64,000 nt of DNA, taken from the NCBI RefSeq assembly GCF_030445035.2, contig NC_080698.1:4223501-4287500 (forward strand), in the 5' to 3' direction. How positions within the stretch are numbered: the first letter of the stretch is position 1; every line of letters begins with the position of its first letter. A model generated the notes under the pieces. It searched no databases and was not told the origin of the DNA. It was given only the letters and a program-made list of their open reading frames with translations. Below are positions 10,071-22,005 of this stretch, in pieces. Origin of the DNA: Dasypus novemcinctus (lineage: Eukaryota; Chordata; Mammalia; Cingulata; Dasypodidae). The translations under genes were made by a program, and so were the position numbers.

Positions 10071-12479
10071 GAACATTGAAGATGATTACATGTTATAACT
10101 ATGTATTGGTTATCCATTCAAAAATTGAAAAACCTTGACTTTGGTCAACCTTCTGGATATAGAAAACCCTGTTAGGATTAGTGGAGGAAAAGCCACAAGC
10201 GTGGTAAAATCAAGGAAGCACCACCAGTTGGAAGAGGAAATGGAAGCTCTAAGAACTCCTCAACGCCCATTCAGGTGAAATTCTGTTGGCAGATTTAGGA
10301 AGGTCTGTCTTTTCCGAAAAGGCCGGGATCACCGGGCAGAAAAGGAAGAGTGAACAGAAGGTGGAAGACAGCTGAGTCCACAGCTCTGAGTGTGGTGAGA
10401 GGCACTGCCCAGGGCCTCGCTAAGCCTAGTAAACGCTAAAACTTTACTGACAAACCCATACGGGAACCATGTTTTCCCTCCATGCCTCTCTCCTAGTGAC
10501 CCCCCTGTGACGTCCCATTTAATCTTTGTTCTTAGTATATAACTGCTGCTGGCCGATGCCTCCCGGACACCCACGGGGTGGTGAAACTGCCTCCAAGCCT
10601 CAGTCCTGCCCACGGCAGCTCTCAGGGCACACGAGGAATGAGTTTCTGCTCTCTCCCATGATGCCCTGGGGCACACTGTTCACATTAAACCCAGACAAGG
10701 GTGAGAAAACACAGAACTCCCACCACCAAACAAATGATGCTTGTTTTTCCTATTTTGAAGAATTTAATTCAATGCAATTCTAAGAGCAAAAATGGAACTG
10801 TCCCCCGAGGGTTTTGGCTTTTTGGACTTAAGCTTTAAAGCGTTAAATACTCAAAGAAATCAAATACTAAAGGCAAGAGTTAGGCTTCGGGTTAGGGCTA
10901 GGGTGTCCCTAAAAGTCACAGCCTCGACACTGCTCTGTGGTACCCTGACTCAGGGCTGTCCTTTCAGACTCCACGGTGGGACTTAAGCCTCAGCGCTCCA
11001 CCTGAAGAAGCACCGCTAGGGTCTAGGAGAAGAAAGCATCTTGTCTCCACCGCCAGCAAAGGATCCCAGGGCTTTCTTGGAGGGTAAAGAAAGGGATAGT
11101 GGAAAAGGAGAAAGTGCGGTTAACAGATGGGGCTGCGAGAGTCCACTCACTGCGGTAAACTGGCTGCAAACGAGAAGAGAGGGCATTAAATATGAATGCC
11201 GGGAACAAACGAGACAGCTTGGGCTTCTCACCTTCCAGGCATGCCGTTACCTGCCACACGTGGCCGACCCGTCCGTATTTTCTTAATTAAGCCCCCACAC
11301 CTCTGGGTCAGAGTTTTGATCCACCCCCATGTAAAACTGTCAACAGGTGTCCTGGAGACACAGGCGAGCGTGTTTGGGGAATTTGATAGGATACATATAT
11401 CTGGACAGGATTTGTTAAGGTGATGCTTCCACGGTTTGTTGAGCTGTTTTTTGTCTGTTATTTTATTTTTTGAAGTTGAAATTAAGTTTTTTATGGGAAA
11501 AAAGTGTCCTTATCCCGGGACTAAGGGCCGCGTCAGTGTCCTCCCCGCCGCACCTCGGCTGACAGCACCTTGGCTTGCTCCCCAGCCCTGCTCCCCAGGA
11601 CCCCCAGCCTGCTGCACGGAGCGCCTCCTCTGCTCTCCATCAGCCGCAAATGCCGCCCTCACACCTGCCCCTTCCTCTGCTGTCCCCTTGCTCTGCCCTG
11701 GTCGGGCCTTTGTGACAGCTCAGCCGTGGCTTTGGCTGCAGATTCTCTCCGCGCCGGCTGTCGAGCCCACAGTGGCTCGCCTTTGCCTCCCAAACTAAAC
11801 CCCACGCCCCAGCCTGCCCTTCCAAGCCTCCCAGCCCGCCCTTCCACGCCTCCCAGCCCGCCCCGCGGCCCCACTTGCCTGACAATCCTTCACGCGCCCT
11901 CTTGTCTAGCCTTATTCTCTGGCCAATGCAGCTCTCTTACCCCCCTTTTTTTAAAACCCACTTTTAAAATTACGAGATCCAACATAAAGATCCCATGAGG
12001 ATGTAAACAGCCACGAGATAATACCACTTCCCACCCTAGTGACATGAAAAAGCCAGTAAGCTACAAGATGAAAAGGTTTCTTCACCCATCCGATGGCTAA
12101 GTCCCAGGAAAGCCGGCTGAACTGACTGCCAGAGGGCCAGGCCCCTGAGGAGAGATGGAGGGCGTGGGCCATTCCCCTCGCCAGAGCCTGGAAGGAAGAG
12201 GCGGCGCTGGCCTCCATGCAGCACAGCGTAAGAATCCAGAACACACCGTAGAGTTTCATGAATTGTTGTAAATTGCCACCCAGGCCGAGAGAGGGGGGCG
12301 AGGGGGACCCGTCCCTGGTCTTTACAGCAACGTCTCCCTTGCTGGTCTTGATCCTTTTACCACCAAATACGAGTCCCTGATGGCCACAGTTAATGGGCCT
12401 CTTTAAAAGCTTCATCTACAGTAAGTCCTCTTGGGCAACCGGCTTCTTTCACTCCACACTGCAGGCGTGAAATCCCAGC
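10071..12479. other. Intergenic DNA, no gene supported
   Basis: No gene recognised. It contains four degenerate telomere-like hexamers at 10880-10903 and a GC-rich stretch at 11520-11900, the latter with a short 22-bp tandem duplication around 11810-11870. The open frames of up to about 150 residues have no recognised domain. Confidence 0.45.
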
Positions 12480-12836
12480 ATGTGCCGAGCAGCTATGACT
12501 GAGGTCCCTGCGGCTCTGTGCCTCTCCAGCCCCACCCAATGCCCACCTGCCAAACTATCACCCATCCCTGGAATTCAGTGCGAATGCCCCCTCCAAGAAG
12601 CCCTCCCCGTGACCCCACCCCCACGAAGGCGTCCCCCCGGCATCGGCCTCCTCCGCTCGGCTCTTCCAGCTCTCTGCCCTCATGCTTCTTTGCACAGAGG
12701 CTGCCTGTACCGTGGTTTGAACATGCTGTCAGGCACGCAGGGGCGCAGACTAAGCAGCTGGGACTATTTTATCTTTGTTGACTCCCTCCAAGTGCTTAGC
12801 ACATGCTAGATGTTTGCTGAATTCAATAAATGGGTG
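12480..12836 (+). repeat. L2 LINE 3' end
   Basis: Words follow the 3' end of L2: a clause about CCCTCATGCTTCTTTGCACA, a pyrimidine-rich middle, then AAGTGCTTAGCACATGCTAG and finally CTGAATTCAATAAATG. Diverged and non-coding. Confidence 0.55.
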
Positions 12837-13861
12837 GCTCTGCTTGTCAAACTGCCTCCATAAAATAAAAGGAGCATACAAGGGCCAACGACGGGTGGTG
12901 GGTGGGAATTCTTTTTCTTAACCTTTGATCTCTCACAAGGTCCGGTGGGACTCGGAGTCGCGAGGACAAGACGCCGGGCTGCGGCGCGCTCTGGGAGTCA
13001 CTGTAGAGACTAAATCCCCAGTTCAAACCGTTTCCATCGTGTCTGTCTCTTTCTCGGGGAAGTGGCGTGCAGCATGTCCTCTGGCTCTTCAGCCTTACTT
13101 ATGATTTGGCTTTGGTTGGTGGCAGCTTCCTCTCTGGTTCCCTAGGATTAACCCACTTGGTATATGATTTCAGTGCGAATGAAAACAGGGCAAGGTCTGT
13201 TTTCAATGACGTTTGCTTTCTGAGAAGTGGCAACTGGGGAGGTGATGGTGCATCCTTGCTGACCCGCGACTGAGAAAGAAGCAGGCGAGAAACCTTGGCC
13301 AGCCTGCCTCTTTCCTCCGAGAAGGGACACGGGCGTGCAGGGGAGCGTGGGAGGTGCAGGAGCGGAGCGCGCCCACAGCCGAGACCACAGCCTTAGCAAC
13401 ACAGGCTGTGTCTCACCTGGGACTCGAGCGGCAGCCTCAGGAGGCCCCGTTGCCTGGCAGGAACGCTGCGCTCGGGACGCGCGCCTTTGTCCTTGATCAT
13501 TGTTTGCACTCTTGTGGCATCTGGAAGCTGAAAACACCTGTAGGCTGGGAGGAGGAGGAAAAACCCACCTCCCTCAAAAAGACAACTTGCACTAACACAG
13601 TTACTGTCACCAGGCGAGGATGAGTAGCTGCCATCGGCAGGTGGGCTTATGGCGGGGCAGGGCCATGCCTCTCCGTGTTGAGCCTTTCTGAACCGTGTGA
13701 GATTTCTTGTGGCAGTCACAACAGTTAATAAGTGGAGCACAGGAATGAAACGAGGGAGAACACTGGTTTCTTAGCAAACAAGAAGACGGCACCTCCAGAC
13801 TCTCCCACCTCCGCATTTGTCACGTGTCATCTCAGTTTCTTAACGAAGTCCCACAGTCGGC
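12837..13861. other. Intergenic DNA, no gene supported
   Basis: No recognised gene, RNA or clear repeat. Open frames are short and overlap on opposite strands. Confidence 0.4.
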
Positions 13862-14214
13862 ATGGCCCCCAACAGCAGACACGTTTTGCCTCCCAGCTCT
13901 GGAGGCTGGAAGTTCTGCACCAAGATGGCGGCAGGAGTCCTGCCCGTGCCTCCGGCTTGGTCCTTGCCCCAGTCCTGGTGCTCCTGCTCCCAGGGGCATC
14001 TGTGTCCATCTCCCCAGAACCCTCTCCTTGTGTCCGTGTCCAGGGGCCCTTCTCCTAAAAGGCCACCAGGGGTACTGAACAAGGGCCCACCCAAACCAGT
14101 TTGGCCTCATCTTAGCTCATCAGCTCTTCAAAGACCCTAATTCCAAGTAAGGCATGCTCCCAGGGCTGGGGGTTGGGACTGGAGGGTCTTTGGGGGACAG
14201 CATTCAACCCGTAG
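13862..14214 (-). mobile_element. MLT1-like solo LTR
   Basis: Reverse-orientation MLT1-type LTR. The sequence runs through CCCAGCTCTGGAGGCTGGAAG, a pyrimidine-rich middle, AAAGACCCTAATTCCAAGTAAGG, and ends TTTGGGGGACAGCATTCAACCC, the reverse of the family start. It is diverged and no internal region is attached. Confidence 0.7.
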
Positions 14215-15969
14215 CCTGGGCTCTGCCCCCGGCCAGGTGCCCCATGCCTTCCTCCCAGCAGAGCGGCTCCGCTGCATGCCCCTCTCTGCAGTTCTCTGCG
14301 TGAACCCCCGGCCTGCCATGCCGGGAGATGGCTCTCTCATCCCACCACGCCTCGGCCGTGCCACGGCCCGTCCACCCGCTGAGGGGCCTGCTTCGAATGG
14401 CTGTGGGACCCGATGGGTCAGCTCATGACAAAGCATTCATGCCCGGCTCATTCTACGTTTCCTGCACCATGAAATACGTTTTCAGAGCTACGTGCAGGCG
14501 CCATCATTTCATCCAGTGACCCCACTTCTTGGAAGATAGCCCAAAGTGGAACCAGAAGAGGGTGTGGTGACCCCTTCACCACGCCAGAGCCCGGCCCGCC
14601 CTCTGTACGCTCGGCCACAGCCCACGGATGGCTGCACATGCAGGCCTCGAGACGACATGGACTCCAGGGTGCGGCTGGGGCTCCAGGGCTCCCGCTGGGA
14701 TCGGGCCAAGGCTGCCTCGAGCCGCAACACCTTTACTTCACTCCTTCCTCTGCCCATCGCGCTCCCTCGCTCCTTTTCTCCCGAGATCCTCCCCAACAAG
14801 TCACCCGAACCTGCATCCTAGCCAGGCTCTGCTTCCAGGCAACCTAATCTAAATGACGGGATGTAAAATCACCCAATGATTTTACAATAAATGATGAGGA
14901 AAGAAACTGGCTGAACAGAAACTCTGAAAAGCCCCGGCCCTCCCGGGACTGGCCCCAAAGGCAGGCAGCCCTGCGTCGGTATGGGAAGGAGCGCTGCTTG
15001 GGGGAGTGGGCAGTGAGGCAGGGCACCCGTGCCTCGCCATGTGCCTGAGCTGGCCTCTCCGTGGTGTGAGGTGGGCACACCCACACAAAGGCTGTGGTCA
15101 CAGGGGCTCGTGTGACAGCCGCGCTGGGGCAGAGGAGAGCAATGTGGGAGAAATGCAGCCCAGCAGTGCAGGACCTTGGATTGCAGGCGACAGAAACAGG
15201 TTTCCACTAACAGCAGCAAAAGTGAATTTACTGGAAGGATAACCGGCCACAGATGACAAGGAGGCTGAAGGAGTAGCTTGGGAATGGGCGGGAGGGGAGG
15301 CAGCTCAGGGTGGAGGGGCTGAGAAGTAGGAGCTACAGGAGCACTCTGAGAGCAGAGGAATGTCAGCAGGGAAAGTGGGATGACAGAGCTTCAGCCGTTC
15401 CTTCCACTGATGGGTTCTAGAAGAACGCGTGGGAGCAGTCAGGCACAGGCCGTCCATCTGCCCCGGCTGTGTGAGGATGGGGACGGCAGGGGCCAGCCTC
15501 TTGTCCTCGGGAGGGGCTGGGCTCACTGTGGTCCTACAAGACCACACACCGTGGTGGAGTCCACGCAAGGCAACTGAGGCTGTGAGAGCTCAGCTGTGGA
15601 GAGTGGCCAGCTGAGGAACGCTGGGCGGGTGGCACTGCTAGTGACCAGATGCTGTGGGAACCACAGTTCCCATTTACATGGTTCCTTTTTCTCCAAGAAG
15701 TAAGTCAGCTGGTGGAAGGACTGGAGGGAGACGGCCAGAAGCGAGGTGAGAGGCAGACGGCCACGGCTGGGTTCTCCTGGAGAAATGACAAGTGCTCAAC
15801 AGGTAGGGTCAGGAGAAGAGTGGATGGATAGGCAGCAGGAGGCTTTGCCATAGAGGAAAAATGGCCCAAGGAGAGCATCCACATGGACGCAACGTTGGAA
15901 AGCCTCTGCACCTCTGATCGACACTGAGCCTCATTTGGGGCACCCAGGGGCAGGTCGTTTTGTGTGGAC
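14215..15969. other. GC-rich intergenic DNA, no gene supported
   Basis: No gene recognised. The stretch at 15173-15290 has the look of an old interspersed repeat (GGTTTCCACTAACAGCAGCA, then GAATTTACTGGAAGGATAAC), but I cannot name it. Confidence 0.4.
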
Positions 15970-16080
15970 CGAGTAGGTCTCTAAGTTGGAAGGATCAGAT
16001 TTGAGTCTAGACTCTGCTGCGTTTTGCTGTGTGGCTCTGCAGCTGTCACTTCACCTCTCTGGGCCTCGCTGAAGAGCATT
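15970..16080 (+). repeat. MIR fragment
   Basis: Matches the MIR core order: AGATTTGAGTCTAGACTCTG, then TGTGTGGCTCTG, then CACTTCACCTCTCTGGGCCT. Confidence 0.6.
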
Positions 16081-18289
16081 CCTCACCTACCTGCTGTTGT
16101 TTGACTACTCAGTGTCTGTCTTCCTGTTGTCCAAAAAGAGCTCTTATTTTTGTTTGGGGATCTGCCCAGAAGCAGAGATCATCCCTTAGGCAACAATGAC
16201 TGGTTTGGGGATGGGCACATGACCTAAAGCAGTCAACTCGGGGTGAATCTTGGAAATTTTGGTGGAAGCCACTGGAAGAGATTTTTTTACTCTTTCAGCT
16301 CAACCCTGACGCTGGTCATTCTGCCGTCATCTGGACTTCAGTATGGAGGGATCCACGGCATGCAGCTTGAGTGGGTAACAGATGTAAGAGATCAAGAGAA
16401 GACATGTCCTGATGGCACTCCTTTTTCAGGCCCTGGATCAAGCTAGACCTGAAGCCATAACACGCAAATTCCTACACAGGCTGCTGGGACCCCCCCAACA
16501 AAACAAACACTCTGCAAATGCTGAGGCCGCAAATTGTTACCTGACCACAGTTTGGCTGCAATATCTTTTCAGGCAGACGTGGACCTCTGCAGCAGCCGCC
16601 CCTCTGGGCAGTGTGTTCAGGTAGCCAAAGATGTGGTGACACACGCCCAGGCGGGCCCCCGGGGGCTAGCAGCGAGGAAGGAGGGGCCGGCCCAGCTCGG
16701 CTGCAGAAGGCGCACCTGGCCAGCTCCGGCAGTGCAGGTGGGCCTGGCCGTCTCTGTGCCAACATGCCACGCGCTTAGGAGTGTCTCTAAAGAGACTTTC
16801 CCCAGAGAGGGTCCGCGGAGGCTCGGGCTGCAGACCCAAGGAAACGGGCGGCGCCAGGAAGGGATTCTCGTAAGCCCGCCCGGCCGAGAGGACCACAGGG
16901 TCTCCTTGCTCGCCACTGGAATAAAGGGTGAGGGGCCTGGCAGGTGCGCTTGGGGGGGTGGCGCCGGCCCCTCCCGAGGCCTCCTGTTCCGTCTGAGCAC
17001 GACCCTCATGGCAGCCGCTGAGCTCACCTGACGCCCGAAGCGGCCGGCGCTGGGCAGGCGAGGGAGGGACCCCCGGACTCCAGCCCCCCTCTTCTGGTGC
17101 TTTCTCGGTCCCGGCCAGCATGCAGGCTTCGGAGCCAGGCTGCTGGGAGCGAGGACCGGGGGCTGTGTGAGCATGCGCAGGTAGCTGTGCCTCCGTTTCT
17201 CCATCTATAAAGTGGGGATAGCGTCAGAAGAAACGAGAACTGAATGAATTAATTCCTCCAAGGACCGAGGACAGGGCCTGGCGGCCTGCGGGACAAGGCT
17301 GCTTTCAGCTGACGGGCACGGCTGGCCTCCAGCCGGTTCTCCCACGCCCGGGTCAGCTATGGGGACTCAGGAGCGGGACACGGACGGTCACACACGCCAG
17401 CGCGGCCCCAACTGGGGGCGCCCCCCCTCGGAACAGGGGAACCCGAGCAGGGTCCCTGCCAGGGGCTCCGGCCGGGTCAGGGGCACGCTGTCGTTAATCA
17501 AGCCCAGGGCAAGGCCGCGTCGGCCTCCCCACACCCCACATCCGTGCCGGAAAGTGACTGGGGAAGCCGAGCGGCCGGCGCTGTCCCCCGCCGGTGATCA
17601 CAGGCATCCCTGCCTTCTCGGCCTCCCAGCCGCTGGCTGCTCTGGCATTTGAGGACAGTAGACAACTGGAGATTTGGCTGCCCACTTGACCGGACTCTTC
17701 CTGGTGGTGAAAGGGCATCATCTCCACCCACGTGTGGCGAGCACGGGGGGATCTGGCTGTCGGGTCCTTTCCTCGGTGGACTCGCCCCAGGTTTAATCGC
17801 GAGCCCCGGGACCCGCTGGAGGCGAGGGAGGCCCACTCCACCGTCAGCCCCCGCCGTGCACTGGTTTATGACCGTGTGGGGCCTCACGTCTCCGGTGCGG
17901 GATGGGGGGACGTCAGGACGAGTGAAACATCTGTCACCCTGAGTGATTCTCCACTCAGCTTTGGGTAAGAATAAGCTCCAGGACAAAGAGGACCTGCTCT
18001 CCAGGACAGCACCCGCCTGGCTGGGCTGTTGTCCTAGAATTTTAGTTTCTCTCCAGCCTTCTGTTGGGCCCCCTCCTGCTCCATCTCAAGTGGCCACAAG
18101 AGTCCCCGGGACACACAGATATGACGATGTCACTCCCACAGCCTAGACCAGCCTTGTTCCATAGAACGTTCTCTACCTGTGTTGTCCACTATTGGGAAGT
18201 ATATCTGGGCAATGGAACTTTTAACTGCATTTCACTTTAATCTACTCAGATTTAAATAGCCGTGCGTGGGTAGTGGCCGCCATGCTGGA
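16081..18289. other. GC-rich intergenic DNA with old repeat pieces
   Basis: No gene recognised. 16190-16400 looks like an old interspersed repeat (CTGGTTTGGGGATGGGCACA). 17190-17260 is a short MIR-like piece (GTTTCTCCATCTATAAAGTG). 18137-18289 resembles an old DNA-transposon remnant whose right part reads GCCGCCATGCTGGACAGC. All these names are tentative. Confidence 0.35.
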
Positions 18290-18660
18290 CAGCGTGTGCT
18301 TACAGAATGAAATCCAGAGTCCTGGGCTTGACCTGGCCCTTGACTCTCCGATCGGCCGTCACTTTCGGCCGGCATTCATTCAAGCTGGGAATTCCAGCCC
18401 CAGTGAATGTCTCACCGCTGCCTAACCTTGGTGCCCACTCCACCCTCCATGCCCTCGCACCTGCTGCTTTCTCTGCCTGGAGTGCCCCCACCCCTGCCTG
18501 CATACACCTGCAAAGCAACCACGGGCCACACACCCTCCGGCGTTACCTCCGCTATCCCGCCTTACCAGGCAGGGTCGATCGCCCCCCTCTGTGCAGCTGG
18601 CAGAGGCACCCTAAGACCTTCCAACTCATCGCACAGATGTGTTCCCATCTGCCCGCCTTG
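18290..18660 (+). repeat. L2 LINE 3' part
   Basis: Diverged L2 words in order: AATGAAATCCAGAGTCCTGG, a CCTCCATGCCCTCGCACCTG clause, then TTTCTCTGCCTGGAGTGCCC. The frames through it are not intact. Confidence 0.55.
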
Positions 18661-19854
18661 ACAGTGAAGGCGGATCCCTGGAGAGAACGTCGTGTGTCTT
18701 ATTCACCTCGGGGTTGCCACTGCCTACCCTGGGGCCCGGCTTATTAGCATCCTTAGAGGATGGCTGCAGGAAAGAACAAAATCACCCCGGTGGACACCTG
18801 CCATCGTCGGGGCTGTTGGCATGCAGCCCGGGGCTCCTAGTCTCCCATGGCCCCTGCGTGGCACAGCTCTTTGTGCGTGGCCTTGGGAGTCAGGGCACGT
18901 CAAGGAGCAGATCCTCCTCTCTGGCTCTACCAGTCCTTCTAGAAATTGGTGAGAGCGTGGGGAATGCTGGAGTGCAGGCTCCTGGAGGTCACGTTCATCA
19001 CAGAGGCAGCCCCAGGTCTACCGCCCTGCCTGGCGGAACTGCAAGAACGGTTCCCTGGCCCCTTGTGAAAGAGCCGAGCTCCGGTGGGCCCCAAAACTTC
19101 CCTGAGCCCGTCGGCTCTCCTGGGAGTTGGCTGCCAAGTGGCCCGAGAGCAGACGTGCAGGTAAGCAGCCTGCTCTGCTGAGCCCTGCAGCTGGGGAGGA
19201 CGCGTCCTTCCGCACGGACGGCAGGGCTGAGCAGTCCCGACGAAGCCGAGCTTGGGGCCGGAGCAGAAACTACAGCCCCCCTCCAGCAGGCTCCTGATCA
19301 AAACCACGGCTCAGGGCCGTTCGCGGTCTCCAAGGAAGCTGCCTTCCTCTCCCTCAGCCCGTGGGTTGGTCCAGCCTGTCGCCACCCAGGGTCCCCGGTC
19401 GCTCTGGTTGGAAAGGAGGGTGCTTTGCTCCCCTGACATGGGCCAAGCTCCTGGCCTTGCCGGTTACACTTCCTCCAGTGCCCACCGGGCCCTCCCCAGC
19501 TTCAGCGTGCTATTGGCAAGGGCTACGGTTCATTTTAGTCTTCGGCGGACATCTCTTTGAATGCAGTGTGAACCCACCCATCTGCTCAGCCCCGTCCAGG
19601 AGGCACCTCTTCCCTTTCCCACCACGGGGCCTCTGTCCAGGCTGTGTCCTCTGCTGGGTGGCCTGCCCTGTCGGAACATCTGCCACGGCTCACGCTCAGC
19701 TGGAGGGTCCCTGCCCCGGTCATCCTCCTGGACCCCTTGGGGTCAGCCTGAGGCCAGCTCACAGTGAACTCCCCACCGCCCCACCCTCTGACGCCAGGTT
19801 GTCGATGTCCAACACTTAATTCTGCAGCTCAAAAAAAAAAAAAATCAAACGTGT
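18661..19854. other. GC-rich intergenic DNA, no gene supported
   Basis: No recognised gene. Two opposing frames of up to 180 residues cover part of it but show no domain. A run of A at about 19830-19843 ends the stretch. Confidence 0.4.
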
Positions 19855-20330
19855 GGGCACAACATACTCTGTTTCGCACATTACCCTTGGGGAGAAGGGA
19901 GCTAGGAAAACTGAGCAGTAAGTCCATGCTATGTTGGATCCTGAATGGGATCCTGGACCAGAAAAAGGACAAGTGGAAACACTGGTGAAATCCAAATAGA
20001 CACTGTTGTTTCAGCTAACAGTACTGTAACAATGTTACTGTCTTAGCTTTGACCAATGTACCACAGTTATGTAAGGTGTTAGCATTTGGGGAAGCCGAGG
20101 GAAGGAGATATGGAATCTCTGTATTATCTTTGCCAGCTTTCCATAAATTTAAAATCGTTCCCAAAAAAACTTATTTTAAAGTGTTCATTAAATTTCTTCT
20201 TTAACATACTGCAAAATATAAACATCTATGTGTAGAGATGATGGGTGATTTTTATTTTCTTTATCGTACTTTCTCTATTTTCTATAATGGCATGTGTTTC
20301 TCTTCCAATTAGGAAAAAAATATTTGATTA
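19855..20330 (+). repeat. Old L1 3' end
   Basis: L1M-type 3' sequence: TGGACCAGAAAAAGGACA, then ACAATGTTACTGTCTTAGC, then GTTAGCATTTGGGGAAGC and TTGCCAGCTTTCCATAAATT. A second L1-type 3' piece follows at about 20190-20330 (GATGGGTGATTTTTATTTTC). Diverged and non-coding. It also marks a drop in GC content. Confidence 0.6.
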
Positions 20331-21884
20331 AAATAATTAAATTCCTTATTTAGAAAATGTTCAAGTATAAATGATATATTTTGTTTTTAACTGAAAAGAC
20401 ATTTGTGTAAATAGTATGCTTTATTAATATGTATCAATAAACTTGATTAGTTAAAAGAAAAAGGCAGTGGCACCATCAAGATCCAAGTGTAAAAGATACA
20501 GCAACCCATAATCTCACTACTCCCGCAGAAATGGATCTCAATTTCACATCTAACTGGTCACTTGCAAGCATAATCCTACTAAGTTCAGTGGAAGCTGGGC
20601 TGTCAAATTCTGATGCAGTGCCTGCTTGTATTTCCTCCAGATGCAATTAAAACAGATTGCACAGGAATCTCCAAACAACTCAAAATAAGCAGCTACTAAT
20701 ATAGAACAAATATGCAGGGGTTCTGAGGTTGTGGCACTGTCACATTTTGTCCACTTTGGAGACCTACCACCCATGCTTCCCCTGCCATGGTGTTCCCAGG
20801 TACACCCTTGAGATCCCACCCTGTACCCTGGGTATCTGCAGGAGGGGAAGGGCCCCCCCAAATGGGAAAAGCTGCTTGGGAGCCCACCAGAGCTGCAAAA
20901 TGGGTGCTGATGGGTCCCTGCCATCCTGAAGTCACTTCAGATAAGAGTTTTGGGGGGAATTGGGTGGTACCATCTCTTGCAAAGTGAAGCTAAGAATTTA
21001 GTTAGCTTTGCAGTCGACAACCTCCATGGGAGGCCAGCGCCACCCGGGAGCACGAGGGTTCTGTGATGCTCATCCCTGCCGGCCCCAATCCCACCTTCTC
21101 CTCCTGACCTTGATCGCCAGCGCTCTCTCCAAGACCTCTCAGATGCTGCCCGGGCCAGTCCGGATCCGGTGAATTTGAAGCTTTCTTCTTCCATCAAGTT
21201 GGAAAACGTGCATTTTACACAAAGAAAAGCGATGCCGGCCTTCCGAAGACAAGCCCCCCAGTGTGGAAAGTGGCCCTCGGTCCAGTGCGGTATACTCCGG
21301 GACCAGGTCTCCGCCCAGGAGGGGAGTCTGAACCGCCGCCGCCGGCTGGGGCTGGTGGCCTGGGAGAGGCCCGGCCTTGGGTCACCCCCTGCCCTTCAGG
21401 CACCTGCACCCGGACAGCGCCTTGTCCCTCCTGGCTCGACCCCACACGCTCCCCTCCCCACTGCGGCGGGGGCGCCGGGGGCGCCGGGGGCTTCCACCCA
21501 AAGCCACCAGGAGCTGGTGGGCCGAGCACCAGGCCCTTAGGCTGGCTCTCGGGGGTCCCCGGGCTCCCTCGCCCCACTATAGGCAGACCGGTCCCCGCCA
21601 CTCCTGGCCACAGGGCCCTTGCTTCTGCGCCACACGTCTGCCCTCCTCTTCCGAGGTCCTCCAGGCACCCAGTGACTTTCCCCCGTTTCAAAGCCTAACT
21701 CCAGGCAAACTTTCCCGTGGGGTCCGAGGACCGGCGGTGGCAGCTTGTTGGGGACACAGCATCCCGGGCCCACCCCAGACCGGCTGCATCAGGATTGTGG
21801 TTTAAGGGCCCCTGAGCGGTCACGTGTGCCTCAAGCAGGAGAAGAGGTGTAGAAATGGAAACGTTCTCAGAGTGGACCATCTGA
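20331..21884. other. Intergenic DNA, no gene supported
   Basis: AT-rich to about 20700, then GC-rich, especially 21300-21780 where a short GGGGGCGCC repeat occurs near 21470. Overlapping frames of about 140-160 residues lie on both strands there and look like composition artefacts. Confidence 0.4.
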
Positions 21885-22005
21885 ACAGAATAGCCTTGCT
21901 AAAAATGCAGGTTCCTAGGTCCTCCCCAAATCAAGCAGGAATCAGAGGGGAGAGGGCAAGACCCAGAAATCTGCATCCTTAACAGACACCCCAAGGGATT
22001 CTTTT
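21885..22005 (-). repeat. MER5A-like hAT DNA-transposon fragment
   Basis: Words such as AAAAATGCAGGTTCCTAGGT and AGAAATCTGCATCCTTAACA match the reverse complement of the non-autonomous hAT element MER5A. Terminal inverted repeats are not preserved. Confidence 0.5.
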
